Origin: CACKLF01 sp002725175
GTDB lineage: Bacteria; Pseudomonadota; Alphaproteobacteria; Rhodobacterales; Rhodobacteraceae
Assembly: GCA_002725175.2 (NCBI GenBank)
Contig: PBQX02000073.1
Location: 1-6,314, forward strand
DNA length: 6,314 bases
Direction of reading: 5' to 3'
The notes below the pieces were generated by a model. The model ran no database searches and was not told the DNA's origin. It saw only the letters and a program-made list of their open reading frames with translations. The translations under genes and the position numbers were made by a program. Shown here piece after piece: positions 1 through 6,178 of this stretch (positions are counted from its first letter, which is position 1; the number at the start of each line of letters is the position of its first letter).

Positions 1-1294
1 ATACTGCTATAATAAGAACCATGTTTATCATCAGAGCTAAATTCGCAAATAGCCCAAAGGTTCTATAAATGAAAACCATAAATAATAAGACAAATACGCC
101 TCCAACTATAGCTGCAACTTTACCTGATTGTATACTATCGGCTCCCAGTTCAGGGCCAACAGTCCTTTGCTCAAGAACCCTTATCCCAGCAGGAAGGGCC
201 CCAGCACGTAGTAAGATTGCCAACCTATTGCTTTCGTCAACCGAAAAACTTCCGGTAATTATTCCGGTACCTCCAGGTATATGGCTTTGAATGACTGGAG
301 CAGAAATGACTACTCCATCAAGAACAATTGCAAATGGTTCGCCGATATTAGACTTGGTATAGTCACCAAATTTTCGACCAGCAGTAGGATTAAATTGAAA
401 ACTAACTGCCGGCCTATTGTTTTGGTCAAAACTAGGCTGAGCATTAGTCAAACTCTCACCTGAGACAACAGGTACTTGCTCAAGTATAAAATAGTTATTG
501 CCACCTTCATCTGGTAAGATTATCTGATCTGAATCCAATTGGTGCTCTGACGTAGTCTTTTGACCTGAAACCTTATGAAACGTTAAACGAGCTGTCTTGC
601 CAATTAACTGCAGCAATTCTTCAGCAGAACCCATTCCTGGCACCTGGACAAGAATTCTAGAATCTCCCTGCCGCTGTATCGACGGCTCACGAGTGCCAGC
701 TTCGTCAACTCTTCTCCTTATAATCTCAAGTGATTTTTCCATTGTTAACTTGTTGATACTTTCCTTCTGAAGATTGGAAAGTTCAATAGTTAACCTTTTC
801 CCACTTCTTAAAACTTCGATATATTCGGGTTTCAAAATAGACAAGTCACTCACAGGGTATATTTTTAATGTCAATAATTTCTCAGCTTGGCTAGCTTTCT
901 CAAAACTTTCGAATTCTAGTGTTAAGTTTTCCCCAAACTGACCCGTTCTCCTAAAAGAACCAATATTTTCCCTCTGTGACCTTAAAATCTTCCTTAAATC
1001 TCCCCAATAGCCAGTAATATTTTCTGAATATGAATCTTCTAAGATCACTTCTACTAGAACTTGAGCCCCTCCCCTCAAATCCAAGCCTAAGTTGATTAAT
1101 TTATTTGGAAGCCAGTCTGGCCAAAAAGGTAAATTTTTTCTAACTTCCTGAACTGCTTCAGCTTCCCCATCAGCCAAAACGGCATCGTTAATTATTTCAA
1201 CGTTTGAATAATTAAAATTAGGAACAGATATCCATAAAGCTACCAGGCAAGGCATAAAAATAGTCAAAATTCTAAAAAATGAAAAATTTAACAC
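1..1294 (-). CDS. secD: Protein translocase subunit SecD, 3'-truncated by the window edge
   Basis: SecD is an inner-membrane accessory subunit of the Sec translocon; with SecF and YajC it uses the proton-motive force to help complete export through SecYEG. Reading down the minus strand, 431 codons are open without a stop. Residues 1-28 form the first membrane segment. The SecD hallmark LGLDLRGG lies at residues 69-76, the periplasmic-domain motif EPSIQRQG at 203-210, and VGPELGADSI at 379-388 just before the second membrane segment (about 394-410); a third begins near 416. Roughly the last 100 residues, with the remaining membrane helices, are missing off the left edge. I chose the GTG at 1294-1292: it gives the usual M-L-x-F opening of SecD, and an in-frame TAG lies 9 bases upstream of it. 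No clear Shine-Dalgarno precedes it. It follows yajC by 50 bp on the same strand, the conserved yajC-secD order; secF would be expected next. Confidence 0.96.
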   Translation of the reverse strand, partial: MLNFSFFRILTIFMPCLVALWISVPNFNYSNVEIINDAVLADGEAEAVQEVRKNLPFWPDWLPNKLINLGLDLRGGAQVLVEVILEDSYSENITGYWGDLRKILRSQRENIGSFRRTGQFGENLTLEFESFEKASQAEKLLTLKIYPVSDLSILKPEYIEVLRSGKRLTIELSNLQKESINKLTMEKSLEIIRRRVDEAGTREPSIQRQGDSRILVQVPGMGSAEELLQLIGKTARLTFHKVSGQKTTSEHQLDSDQIILPDEGGNNYFILEQVPVVSGESLTNAQPSFDQNNRPAVSFQFNPTAGRKFGDYTKSNIGEPFAIVLDGVVISAPVIQSHIPGGTGIITGSFSVDESNRLAILLRAGALPAGIRVLEQRTVGPELGADSIQSGKVAAIVGGVFVLLFMVFIYRTFGLFANLALMINMVLIIAV

Positions 1295-1344
1295 TTTGAA
1301 AATCTAATTTCTATATTTTTGCGGTTTTGCAACTCATCTTTGCA

Positions 1345-1668
1345 CTACTTACCTTTTATAGGCTCAGTTTTGGCCACCAAACCTTTTATTGTTGACCGTA
1401 CTACCCTTACTTTAACATCAGGTGAGATTTCAACTTCAAGCTCTTCATCTTTAATTTTAGATATCTTTCCTATCAAACCGCCTTGAGTGATTATTTGATC
1501 TCCTTTTTTAAGATCTTCAATCATTTTTTTGTGAGTTTTTGCCTGCTGCATTTGCGGCCTTATAATCAAAAAATACATTATTAGAACAATCAGAAGAAGA
1601 GGTACTAGACTCCCAAAACCAGAACCAAAGCCTCCTGCCGACTGAGCATACGCGGGCGATACATACAT
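1345..1668 (-). CDS. yajC: Preprotein translocase subunit YajC
   Basis: YajC is a small single-span inner-membrane protein that associates with SecDF and the SecYEG translocon. The 107-residue product has the family's usual size and layout: a short N-terminus reading MYVSPAYAQ and rich in Gly/Ser, one hydrophobic helix at about residues 21-36 ending in the diagnostic IIRPQ (35-39), then a basic cytoplasmic domain with KKGDQIITQGGLIGKI (54-69) and a beta-rich tail with VRVVRSTI. The N-terminus with PAYAQ is typical of alphaproteobacterial YajC proteins. The ATG at 1668-1666 is preceded by a good ribosome-binding site (AAAGGAAA, about 1680-1673) at suitable spacing. It is the first visible gene of the yajC-secD operon and is divergent from the MBL hydrolase gene. 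Confidence 0.97.
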   Translation of the reverse strand: MYVSPAYAQSAGGFGSGFGSLVPLLLIVLIMYFLIIRPQMQQAKTHKKMIEDLKKGDQIITQGGLIGKISKIKDEELEVEISPDVKVRVVRSTIKGLVAKTEPIKGK

Positions 1669-1757
1669 CTAATTTCCTTTCAGACAAATAATATTCAGAT
1701 TAACTTTATAACCAATACAACTTACAGTTATGAATTTTTTCAGCTTTATACCCATTC

Positions 1758-1785
1758 CTTATAATTTTTACAATAAAGCATTCAA
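1758..1785 (-). promoter_or_regulatory. Candidate promoter for yajC-secD
   Basis: On the minus strand, TTGAAT (1785-1780) and TATAAG (1763-1758) are separated by 16 bases, a reasonable sigma-70-like -35/-10 pair. Transcription would start near 1751 and leave a leader of about 80 bases before the yajC ATG. The region is very AT-rich, so chance matches are common, and a second weaker pair nearer the gene cannot be excluded. Confidence 0.35.
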
Positions 1786-1893
1786 CCTTTATTAAGAAAA
1801 TACGCTTCAAAGAGCAAAGCAATTGTTTTTCTATAATTTTAATTATATCCTTACTCAGGATGTTAAAATTAATATGAGTTTAAGATAAAGATT

Positions 1894-2700
1894 ATGGATA
1901 TTATTTTCCACGGGGTGCGAGGTTCAACACCAGTTCCTCTTTCAAATTTCCAAAAATATGGAGGAAATACTACATGCATAGAGATCCGCCATCCGTCGTT
2001 TCAGATTATCCTTGACGCGGGAACGGGATTCCAAAATGTTGAAATCCTTGGGGACAGACCTACATTTCTCCTTTTTTCCCACTTTCATTATGACCATCTG
2101 CAAGGCTTGCCTTTTTGCCCAGGGCTTTTTGATCCAACAAGATCAATTTTAATTTCCTCCGCACTAGTTACTAAACAGGAACTCCGAGAAACATTGGGGC
2201 AGGCATTTAAGCCTTCTTATTTTCCTATACCCCTTTTTGATGCTTTTTCGCACCTTAAAGTCGTTGAATTCAAGGAAATTAAGAAATCTTTGAGTGATGT
2301 TTGTGAAATCAGTTCTCTTGAACTTAATCACCCTGGAGGAGCTGCTGCCTGCATTTTAAAAGTAGATAATATAAAAATCTGTGTTTTTCTTGACCATGAG
2401 CATGGCCAGGAAGAAAATAAAGGAGATGAAGAGCTTTATAAAATAGCACAGAATTCAGATCTAGTCATTTGGGATGGAATGTTTATAGATTCAGAGCTTC
2501 CAGCAAAGAAAGGATGGGGCCATTCAAGCATTCAACAAGGCTTAGATTTCGCCAATGTTGTATCATGCAAAAAAATGGCAATCTGCCATCATGCGCCCAC
2601 AAGAACTGACAAGCAATTGGAAAAACTTGCCCAAAAACACGAAAATAACATCGTTAAATTAATTAAAGAAGGAACTAAATTTAAGTTTAACTTTGATTAA
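1894..2700 (+). CDS. MBL-fold metallo-hydrolase, PhnP-like (COG1235-type)
   Basis: This is a soluble 268-residue metallo-beta-lactamase-fold hydrolase of the group that includes phosphoribosyl cyclic phosphodiesterase-like and other phosphodiesterase-type enzymes; the actual substrate cannot be read from sequence. The N-terminal GVRGSTPVP (7-15) and KYGGNTTCIEI (21-31) are characteristic of this group. The metal-binding motif HFHYDH is at 63-68 (H63, H65, D67, H68), followed by LQGLPF. Further likely ligands are H146 (NHPGG), D167 (FLDHEHG) and H232 or H233 (CHHAP); H210 in GWGHSS is also typical. The metal site therefore looks complete. The ATG at 1894 has only a weak upstream purine run (AAGATAAAG); an upstream ATG at 1874 meets a stop after three further codons. 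A TATAAT at 1832-1837 could be a -10 element but lacks a convincing -35. The gene is followed after 39 bp by a cNMP-binding protein, suggesting co-transcription. No signal peptide is seen. Confidence 0.9.
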   Translation: MDIIFHGVRGSTPVPLSNFQKYGGNTTCIEIRHPSFQIILDAGTGFQNVEILGDRPTFLLFSHFHYDHLQGLPFCPGLFDPTRSILISSALVTKQELRETLGQAFKPSYFPIPLFDAFSHLKVVEFKEIKKSLSDVCEISSLELNHPGGAAACILKVDNIKICVFLDHEHGQEENKGDEELYKIAQNSDLVIWDGMFIDSELPAKKGWGHSSIQQGLDFANVVSCKKMAICHHAPTRTDKQLEKLAQKHENNIVKLIKEGTKFKFNFD

Positions 2701-2739
2701 TTATTACACAAAAAATAACTACCCTTGATCGGAAAATAA

Positions 2740-3081
2740 ATGGAAAAAAGAGACTACAAGCCAGGTCAACATATTTTTAAGGCAGGAGAAAAATCTGATG
2801 AAATGTATCTTCTTTTAGAAGGTGAAATCGGCATATTTCTCCCATCAAACGAAACTAAGGATCCAAATTTCCTGATTACAGGCAATGAAATATTCGGAGA
2901 AATGGGTGTTATAGAGGATGANCTTAGAAGTGCAAGTGCTAGAGCCATGAATCCAACAAAAATTGTGGCGGTAACCAAAAAGGAATTTGAAGCAAAAGCT
3001 AATGCAGCAGATCCATTTGTAAAGGGTGTTTTGCGCATTCTTTCTACTCGTATAAGAGAAATGAATAAAGCAAATAGATAA
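2740..3081 (+). CDS. Stand-alone cyclic nucleotide-binding domain protein
   Basis: This 113-residue protein is essentially one cNMP-binding (CAP/CRP effector-type) domain. The opening KPGQHIFKAGEKSDEMYLLLEGEI (7-30) matches the first beta-barrel strands of the family. The phosphate-binding cassette runs from FGEMG (52-56) to RSASARA (63-69); the Glu (E54) and Arg (R63) that contact the cyclic phosphate and ribose in CAP-type domains are both present, so ligand binding is plausible. A final helix around 93-109 resembles helix C. There is no helix-turn-helix, kinase, channel or cyclase domain, so it would act by protein-protein contact. Residue 61 is GAN, hence Asp or Glu. A GGAAAA purine run sits a few bases before the ATG. 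It lies 39 bp behind the MBL hydrolase gene, probably in one transcript. Whether the ligand is cAMP, cGMP or something else is unknown. Confidence 0.9.
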   Translation: MEKRDYKPGQHIFKAGEKSDEMYLLLEGEIGIFLPSNETKDPNFLITGNEIFGEMGVIEDXLRSASARAMNPTKIVAVTKKEFEAKANAADPFVKGVLRILSTRIREMNKANR

Positions 3082-3094
3082 TTGAATAAAAAAA

Positions 3095-3121
3095 TTGCTT
3101 ATTACAANTCTTTGCTATAAA
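3095..3121 (+). promoter_or_regulatory. Weak candidate promoter upstream of the unknown gene
   Basis: TTGCTT (3095-3100) and TATAAA (3116-3121) lie 15 bases apart, slightly short for a sigma-70 pair. Transcription would start near 3129, about 45 bases before the ATG at 3173. Five Ns between 3108 and 3129 (one of them inside the spacer) and the AT-rich background make this tentative. I saw no convincing terminator hairpin after the preceding gene. Confidence 0.25.
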
Positions 3122-3172
3122 GTNNGGNNCAAATAGAGCCTTAAGGCCGTTTNGAGCAGTAAAGAACAGGTA

Positions 3173-3814
3173 ATGAAAGACGAATTAGTAAAGCCTCGAA
3201 AGTCGCGTAAGCGACGATTGACCTTAGGAATTGATAAGGTTTCTAGTATTATTGACCAACTCGATTGGANTAAACTAGAGACATGCTTTGGTATATCTTT
3301 TGAGTTTAGTTCTGAAATGAAATATGAGCTAGCACATGAGNTGGCCTTACAGCACGGAAGNCTTGATGAAGGGTTAAATGGTAAACTTCCATATCAATTA
3401 AGAAGAATTAAGGAATGTGCTAAATCACTCAAAGATCAAATCGAAGATATCTATATTGGCGGGGAGGACATAAATATCCAAAGTATGAGCAGCGCTTTCA
3501 ATATAAATGATACTTGCAGCCGGACGCAGTTTGAAGTGGTAATAAACAACCTAAGTAATTTAAAATCTAAGTCTAACTATTGCCCTCCATCAGACCTTTA
3601 TAGAGATTGTATGAAAGCTATTGCATCACAATTAAACAAATCTGGAATAAATCTAAGCTTATATAAAAACTCTCCATTTCATAAATTTATCCTTGAATTA
3701 GACAGTCAGCTTCCAAACACTATTTTTCCTGCCACTCAGGCGAATTACGCTGATGACTCAAGGTTTAGAGCTATGAGAGACTATCTTCGAGCTTGGTTTA
3801 GAGAAAGAAGTTAA
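3173..3814 (+). CDS. Hypothetical protein with a basic N-terminus
   Basis: I do not recognise this 213-residue protein. It is predicted soluble, with no signal peptide or membrane helix. The N-terminus has a dense basic cluster KPRKSRKRR (7-15), which could bind nucleic acid or an acidic partner. The middle is mostly charged and probably helical, with a possible short coiled stretch at about 74-93. Cysteines at 38, 81, 115, 137 and 146 do not form an obvious metal-binding pattern. The C-terminus is basic and aromatic (MRDYLRAWFRER, 201-212). Three codons contain an N, so residues 33, 57 and 63 are unresolved. The ATG at 3173 is preceded by a weak AACAGG; the frame stays open back to a TAG at 3134, and TNG at 3152 would be a TTG start or a TAG depending on the unread base. 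It lies 37 bp before the DMT transporter gene. It could be lineage-specific or of mobile-element origin, but no integrase or transposase is nearby. Confidence 0.65.
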   Translation: MKDELVKPRKSRKRRLTLGIDKVSSIIDQLDWXKLETCFGISFEFSSEMKYELAHEXALQHGXLDEGLNGKLPYQLRRIKECAKSLKDQIEDIYIGGEDINIQSMSSAFNINDTCSRTQFEVVINNLSNLKSKSNYCPPSDLYRDCMKAIASQLNKSGINLSLYKNSPFHKFILELDSQLPNTIFPATQANYADDSRFRAMRDYLRAWFRERS

Positions 3815-3851
3815 ATCTAAAGCAGCCTCAAATCACCAAAGCTCTAATTTT

Positions 3852-4802
3852 GTGGAAGATCTCAAGCGAAAGAGTTATCTTGAATATATGAAACAAAATG
3901 ACATGAGTTTGCTTTTAGGACATCTTGCAATGTTATTATTTTCATTGCTCGTATCNCTATCCTTTGTGCTAGGTGTTTTAGTGGCCAATGATATTAATCC
4001 TATNGCAATAACAGGAGCCCGATTNANTTTAGCTGCNCTNGCAATCTTAGGCATAATATATNTTAGCAAAGCTAAATCTTTCTATGAAAATTGGGTTTTG
4101 TTCAAGAACCCTAAGAATTATATTATTCTAAGTTTGCTGATTTCAGTTTATTTTATCACTATGTTTGAAGGTTTAAAAACTGCTGGATCTATATCCATGA
4201 GTGCAGTTTTTACTTTNACTCCACTCCTTACTGGACTNTCAGCTCACTTACTGGGCTATCAACGTTTAAGAAGGAAAGTTTTTTTTGCGGTATTNTTGGG
4301 AGCAATTGGCTCCCTTTGGATTATTTTTGAGGGGAGNAGCCAAAATTTGCTAAGTCTAAATATTGGAAAAGGAGAATTGATTTTTTTTGCTGGGTGCTTC
4401 TGTCATGCATTGTATGCAGTATTTATTCCAGTACTTAATAGAGGAGAGAGTAGCATTATACAAACNTCCGGAGTTTTAATTTTTAGCAGTATAATTGTTT
4501 GTCTATTTGGAGTTAAGCCTATGACCGAAACAAATTGGCTAAATTTATCTTCACTNGTAATCCTTACAATTTTTTATCTGGCCATTTTTGCAACAGCTAT
4601 AACCTTTTTCTTAATTCAATTCTCAGCGAGGAGAATTAGTGGTACGAAAGTAATGTCTTACACCTACGCAATACCTTTTTGGGTAGCACTATCAGGGGGA
4701 CTTTTATTGGGAAGGTGGCCAACTGCTGAAACTATGCTTGGTGGAATTTTAATAGCTNCGGCACTAATCTTTTTAATGCGAGATGATTTAGGGAATTCAT
4801 AG
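3852..4802 (+). CDS. DMT superfamily (EamA) transporter
   Basis: This is a polytopic inner-membrane protein of the drug/metabolite transporter superfamily, of up to 316 residues with about ten hydrophobic segments in two EamA-like repeats (roughly 22-155 and 170-308). Family features include ITGAR near the start of helix 2 (53-57), GLKTAGSISMSAVFT leading into a TPLLTG segment in repeat 1, and in repeat 2 YAIPFWVALSGGLLLG followed by the closing GGILIA helix. The conserved Glu after the fourth helix of each repeat is replaced (LLGYQR and LLGRWP). The frame opens at GTG 3852; ATG at 3888 or 3903 would give a shorter tail before helix 1 and are equally plausible, since none of the three has a good ribosome-binding site. 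Fourteen Ns lie inside; six fall in fourfold-degenerate codons, so the residue is known (Ser, Ala, Leu or Thr). Substrate is unknown. The downstream pyrimidine-degradation genes suggest, but do not show, a related nitrogen compound. Confidence 0.88.
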   Translation: MEDLKRKSYLEYMKQNDMSLLLGHLAMLLFSLLVXLSFVLGVLVANDINPXAITGARXXLAXXAILGIIYXSKAKSFYENWVLFKNPKNYIILSLLISVYFITMFEGLKTAGSISMSAVFTXTPLLTGXSAHLLGYQRLRRKVFFAVXLGAIGSLWIIFEGXSQNLLSLNIGKGELIFFAGCFCHALYAVFIPVLNRGESSIIQXSGVLIFSSIIVCLFGVKPMTETNWLNLSSXVILTIFYLAIFATAITFFLIQFSARRISGTKVMSYTYAIPFWVALSGGLLLGRWPTAETMLGGILIAXALIFLMRDDLGNS

Positions 4803-4816
4803 TCCTTGNGATCAGC

Positions 4817-4844
4817 TTGACTAGAACTTCAGCTCACCTATACT
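4817..4844 (+). promoter_or_regulatory. Sigma-70-like promoter of the Zn hydrolase-dihydropyrimidinase operon
   Basis: TTGACT (4817-4822) and TATACT (4839-4844) each match the consensus hexamers at five of six bases and are separated by 16 bases. Transcription would start near 4851, giving a leader of about 54 bases that contains the ribosome-binding site AAGGA at 4891-4895. This is the best promoter-like sequence in the window. It suggests that the catabolic genes are transcribed separately from the DMT transporter gene, although read-through is possible because no terminator hairpin is evident between them. Confidence 0.55.
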
Positions 4845-4853
4845 ATCATATAA

Positions 4854-4868
4854 AATTCCTAAAGAATT
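4854..4868. repeat. Short inverted repeat at the predicted transcription start
   Basis: AATTC (4854-4858) and GAATT (4864-4868) form perfect 5-base arms around a 5-base spacer, a few bases after the predicted start site of the catabolic operon. The position would suit a repressor operator, but such short arms arise easily by chance in AT-rich DNA, and the repeat does not resemble a RutR-type box. Confidence 0.2.
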
Positions 4869-4904
4869 AGTGGATATNCAGAGAAATAAGAAGGAAAATT
4901 AATC

Positions 4905-6155
4905 ATGAATAATCTTTCTGACAACCTAAANTTAGATGGTGACAGNCTCTGGCAAAGCCTTATGGATATGGCAAAAATTGGCCCTGGAGTTGCTGGAGGA
5001 AACAATCGGCAGACTTTAACAGATGAAGATGCTGAAGGACGAGAGTTATTTAAAAAATGGTGCCTTAAGGAAAACTTAAAAATGGGCCTTGATAGCATGG
5101 GCAACATGTTCGCTGAAAGGCCAGGTTCAGAACCAGATTTGTTGCCAGTTTATGTTGGAAGTCATTTAGATACTCAACCAACAGGAGGTAAATACGATGG
5201 AGTTCTTGGTGTTTTGGGGGCCTTGGAAATGGTAAGAACACTAAATGATCTCAATATTAAAACACGAAGACCGATTGTAATCGTAAATTGGACCAATGAG
5301 GAAGGTACGAGGTTCGCGCCTCCAATGATGGCTTCAGGTGTATTTGCTGGAATGCATACTCAAGATTGGGCCTATGGCAGAACAGATGCAGACGGCAAAA
5401 AATTTGGAGATGAAATACAAAGAATTGGCTGGGTTGGTGATGAGAAAGTTGGCGCCAGAAAAATGCATGCTTTCTTTGAACTCCATATTGAACAAGGACC
5501 TATTCTAGAGGCTGAAAATAAAGATATTGGAGTAGTCACGCATGGGCAAGGGCTCAACTGGCTTCAAGTAACTCTAACAGGCCGAGAGAGTCATACAGGC
5601 TCAACTCCTATGCCAATGCGTTTAAACGCTGGTCTAGGTATGGCCCGCATTACAGAATTAGTCCATACTATTGCAATGAAAAATCAGCCTGAAGCAGTTG
5701 GTGCTGTAGGGCACTGCGATGTATACCCAAATAGCAGAAACATAATACCTGGAAAATGCGTTTTTACTATAGATTTCAGATCGCCCTCTTTTGATACGCA
5801 AGAGAGTATGGAAAAAGAACTTAGAGAAGGGGCAGAAAATATAGCAAAAGAACTCAACCTAGAGCTGGAAATCGAAAAAGCTGGGCACTTTGATCCTGTA
5901 ACATTCGACGAAAACTGCGTAGCAGCGGTAAGAAATGCAGCAGAAAGGTTAGGGTATAGCCATAGAAACTTGATATCTGGTGCGGGGCATGACGCATGCT
6001 GGATCAATAAAGTTGCACCAGCAGCAATGGTAATGTGCCCTTGCGTTGATGGTTTAAGTCACAATGAGGCTGAAGACATATCTAAAGATTGGGCTTCAGC
6101 AGGTGCTAATGTGTTATTCCAAGCTGTTTTAGAAACAGCTGAAATTATTTCTTAA
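4905..6155 (+). CDS. Zn-dependent hydrolase, hydantoinase/carbamoylase family (probable beta-ureidopropionase)
   Basis: This 416-residue cytoplasmic enzyme belongs to the M20-related amidase/carbamoylase family (beta-ureidopropionase, N-carbamoyl-L-amino acid hydrolase, allantoate amidohydrolase). Next to dihydropyrimidinase, the likeliest reaction is hydrolysis of N-carbamoyl-beta-alanine (or the isobutyrate analogue) to the beta-amino acid, CO2 and ammonia. The two-metal site is complete: H87 and D89 in GSHLDTQ, D98 in GGKYDG, catalytic E132 and ligand E133 in NEEG, H194 in ELHIEQG, and H386 in GLSHNEAE. H230 in RESHTGSTPM and R278 in NSRNIIPG match the residues that close the active site across the dimer. 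The IGPGVAGGNNRQTLTD segment (25-40) resembles the form I know from alphaproteobacterial members. Length is normal and the frame is intact. AAGGA at 4891-4895 is a good ribosome-binding site for ATG 4905. Codons 9 (AAN) and 14 (AGN) are unresolved. The dihydropyrimidinase gene follows after 23 bp. Allantoate or hydantoin-derived substrates remain alternatives. Confidence 0.93.
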   Translation: MNNLSDNLXLDGDXLWQSLMDMAKIGPGVAGGNNRQTLTDEDAEGRELFKKWCLKENLKMGLDSMGNMFAERPGSEPDLLPVYVGSHLDTQPTGGKYDGVLGVLGALEMVRTLNDLNIKTRRPIVIVNWTNEEGTRFAPPMMASGVFAGMHTQDWAYGRTDADGKKFGDEIQRIGWVGDEKVGARKMHAFFELHIEQGPILEAENKDIGVVTHGQGLNWLQVTLTGRESHTGSTPMPMRLNAGLGMARITELVHTIAMKNQPEAVGAVGHCDVYPNSRNIIPGKCVFTIDFRSPSFDTQESMEKELREGAENIAKELNLELEIEKAGHFDPVTFDENCVAAVRNAAERLGYSHRNLISGAGHDACWINKVAPAAMVMCPCVDGLSHNEAEDISKDWASAGANVLFQAVLETAEIIS

Positions 6156-6178
6156 TTTATTTAAGGGAAGGAAAAGAA

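Noticed and set aside
69..463. Two overlapping plus-strand open frames (69-290 and 281-463)
   Set aside because: They lie antisense to the well-conserved secD coding sequence and have low-complexity, non-family-like translations.
1321..1344. Possible small hairpin (TTGC/GCAA arms) between yajC and secD
   Set aside because: The stem is only four bases with no U-tract; it is too weak to call a terminator or attenuator.
1832..1837. TATAAT as a promoter for the MBL hydrolase gene
   Set aside because: The -10 match is perfect, but no reasonable -35 hexamer occurs at 15-19 bases upstream and there is no extended -10; in such AT-rich DNA it is not enough for a separate feature.
2766..3038. Minus-strand open frame opposite the cNMP-binding protein
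   Set aside because: It is a shadow of the plus-strand gene, whose translation carries a recognisable phosphate-binding cassette; the antisense product resembles nothing.
3082..3172. tRNA or other small RNA gene in the N-containing gap
   Set aside because: No cloverleaf arms or T-loop-like sequence can be seen, and the unread bases prevent any stronger statement.
3875..4069. Minus-strand open frame inside the transporter gene
   Set aside because: It is antisense to a clear membrane-transporter frame, and the codon-phase pattern of the N bases supports the plus-strand reading.
4859..6007. Minus-strand open frames at 4859-5107, 5372-5557 and 5684-6007
   Set aside because: All lie opposite the complete Zn hydrolase with its full set of metal ligands; they are chance open frames.
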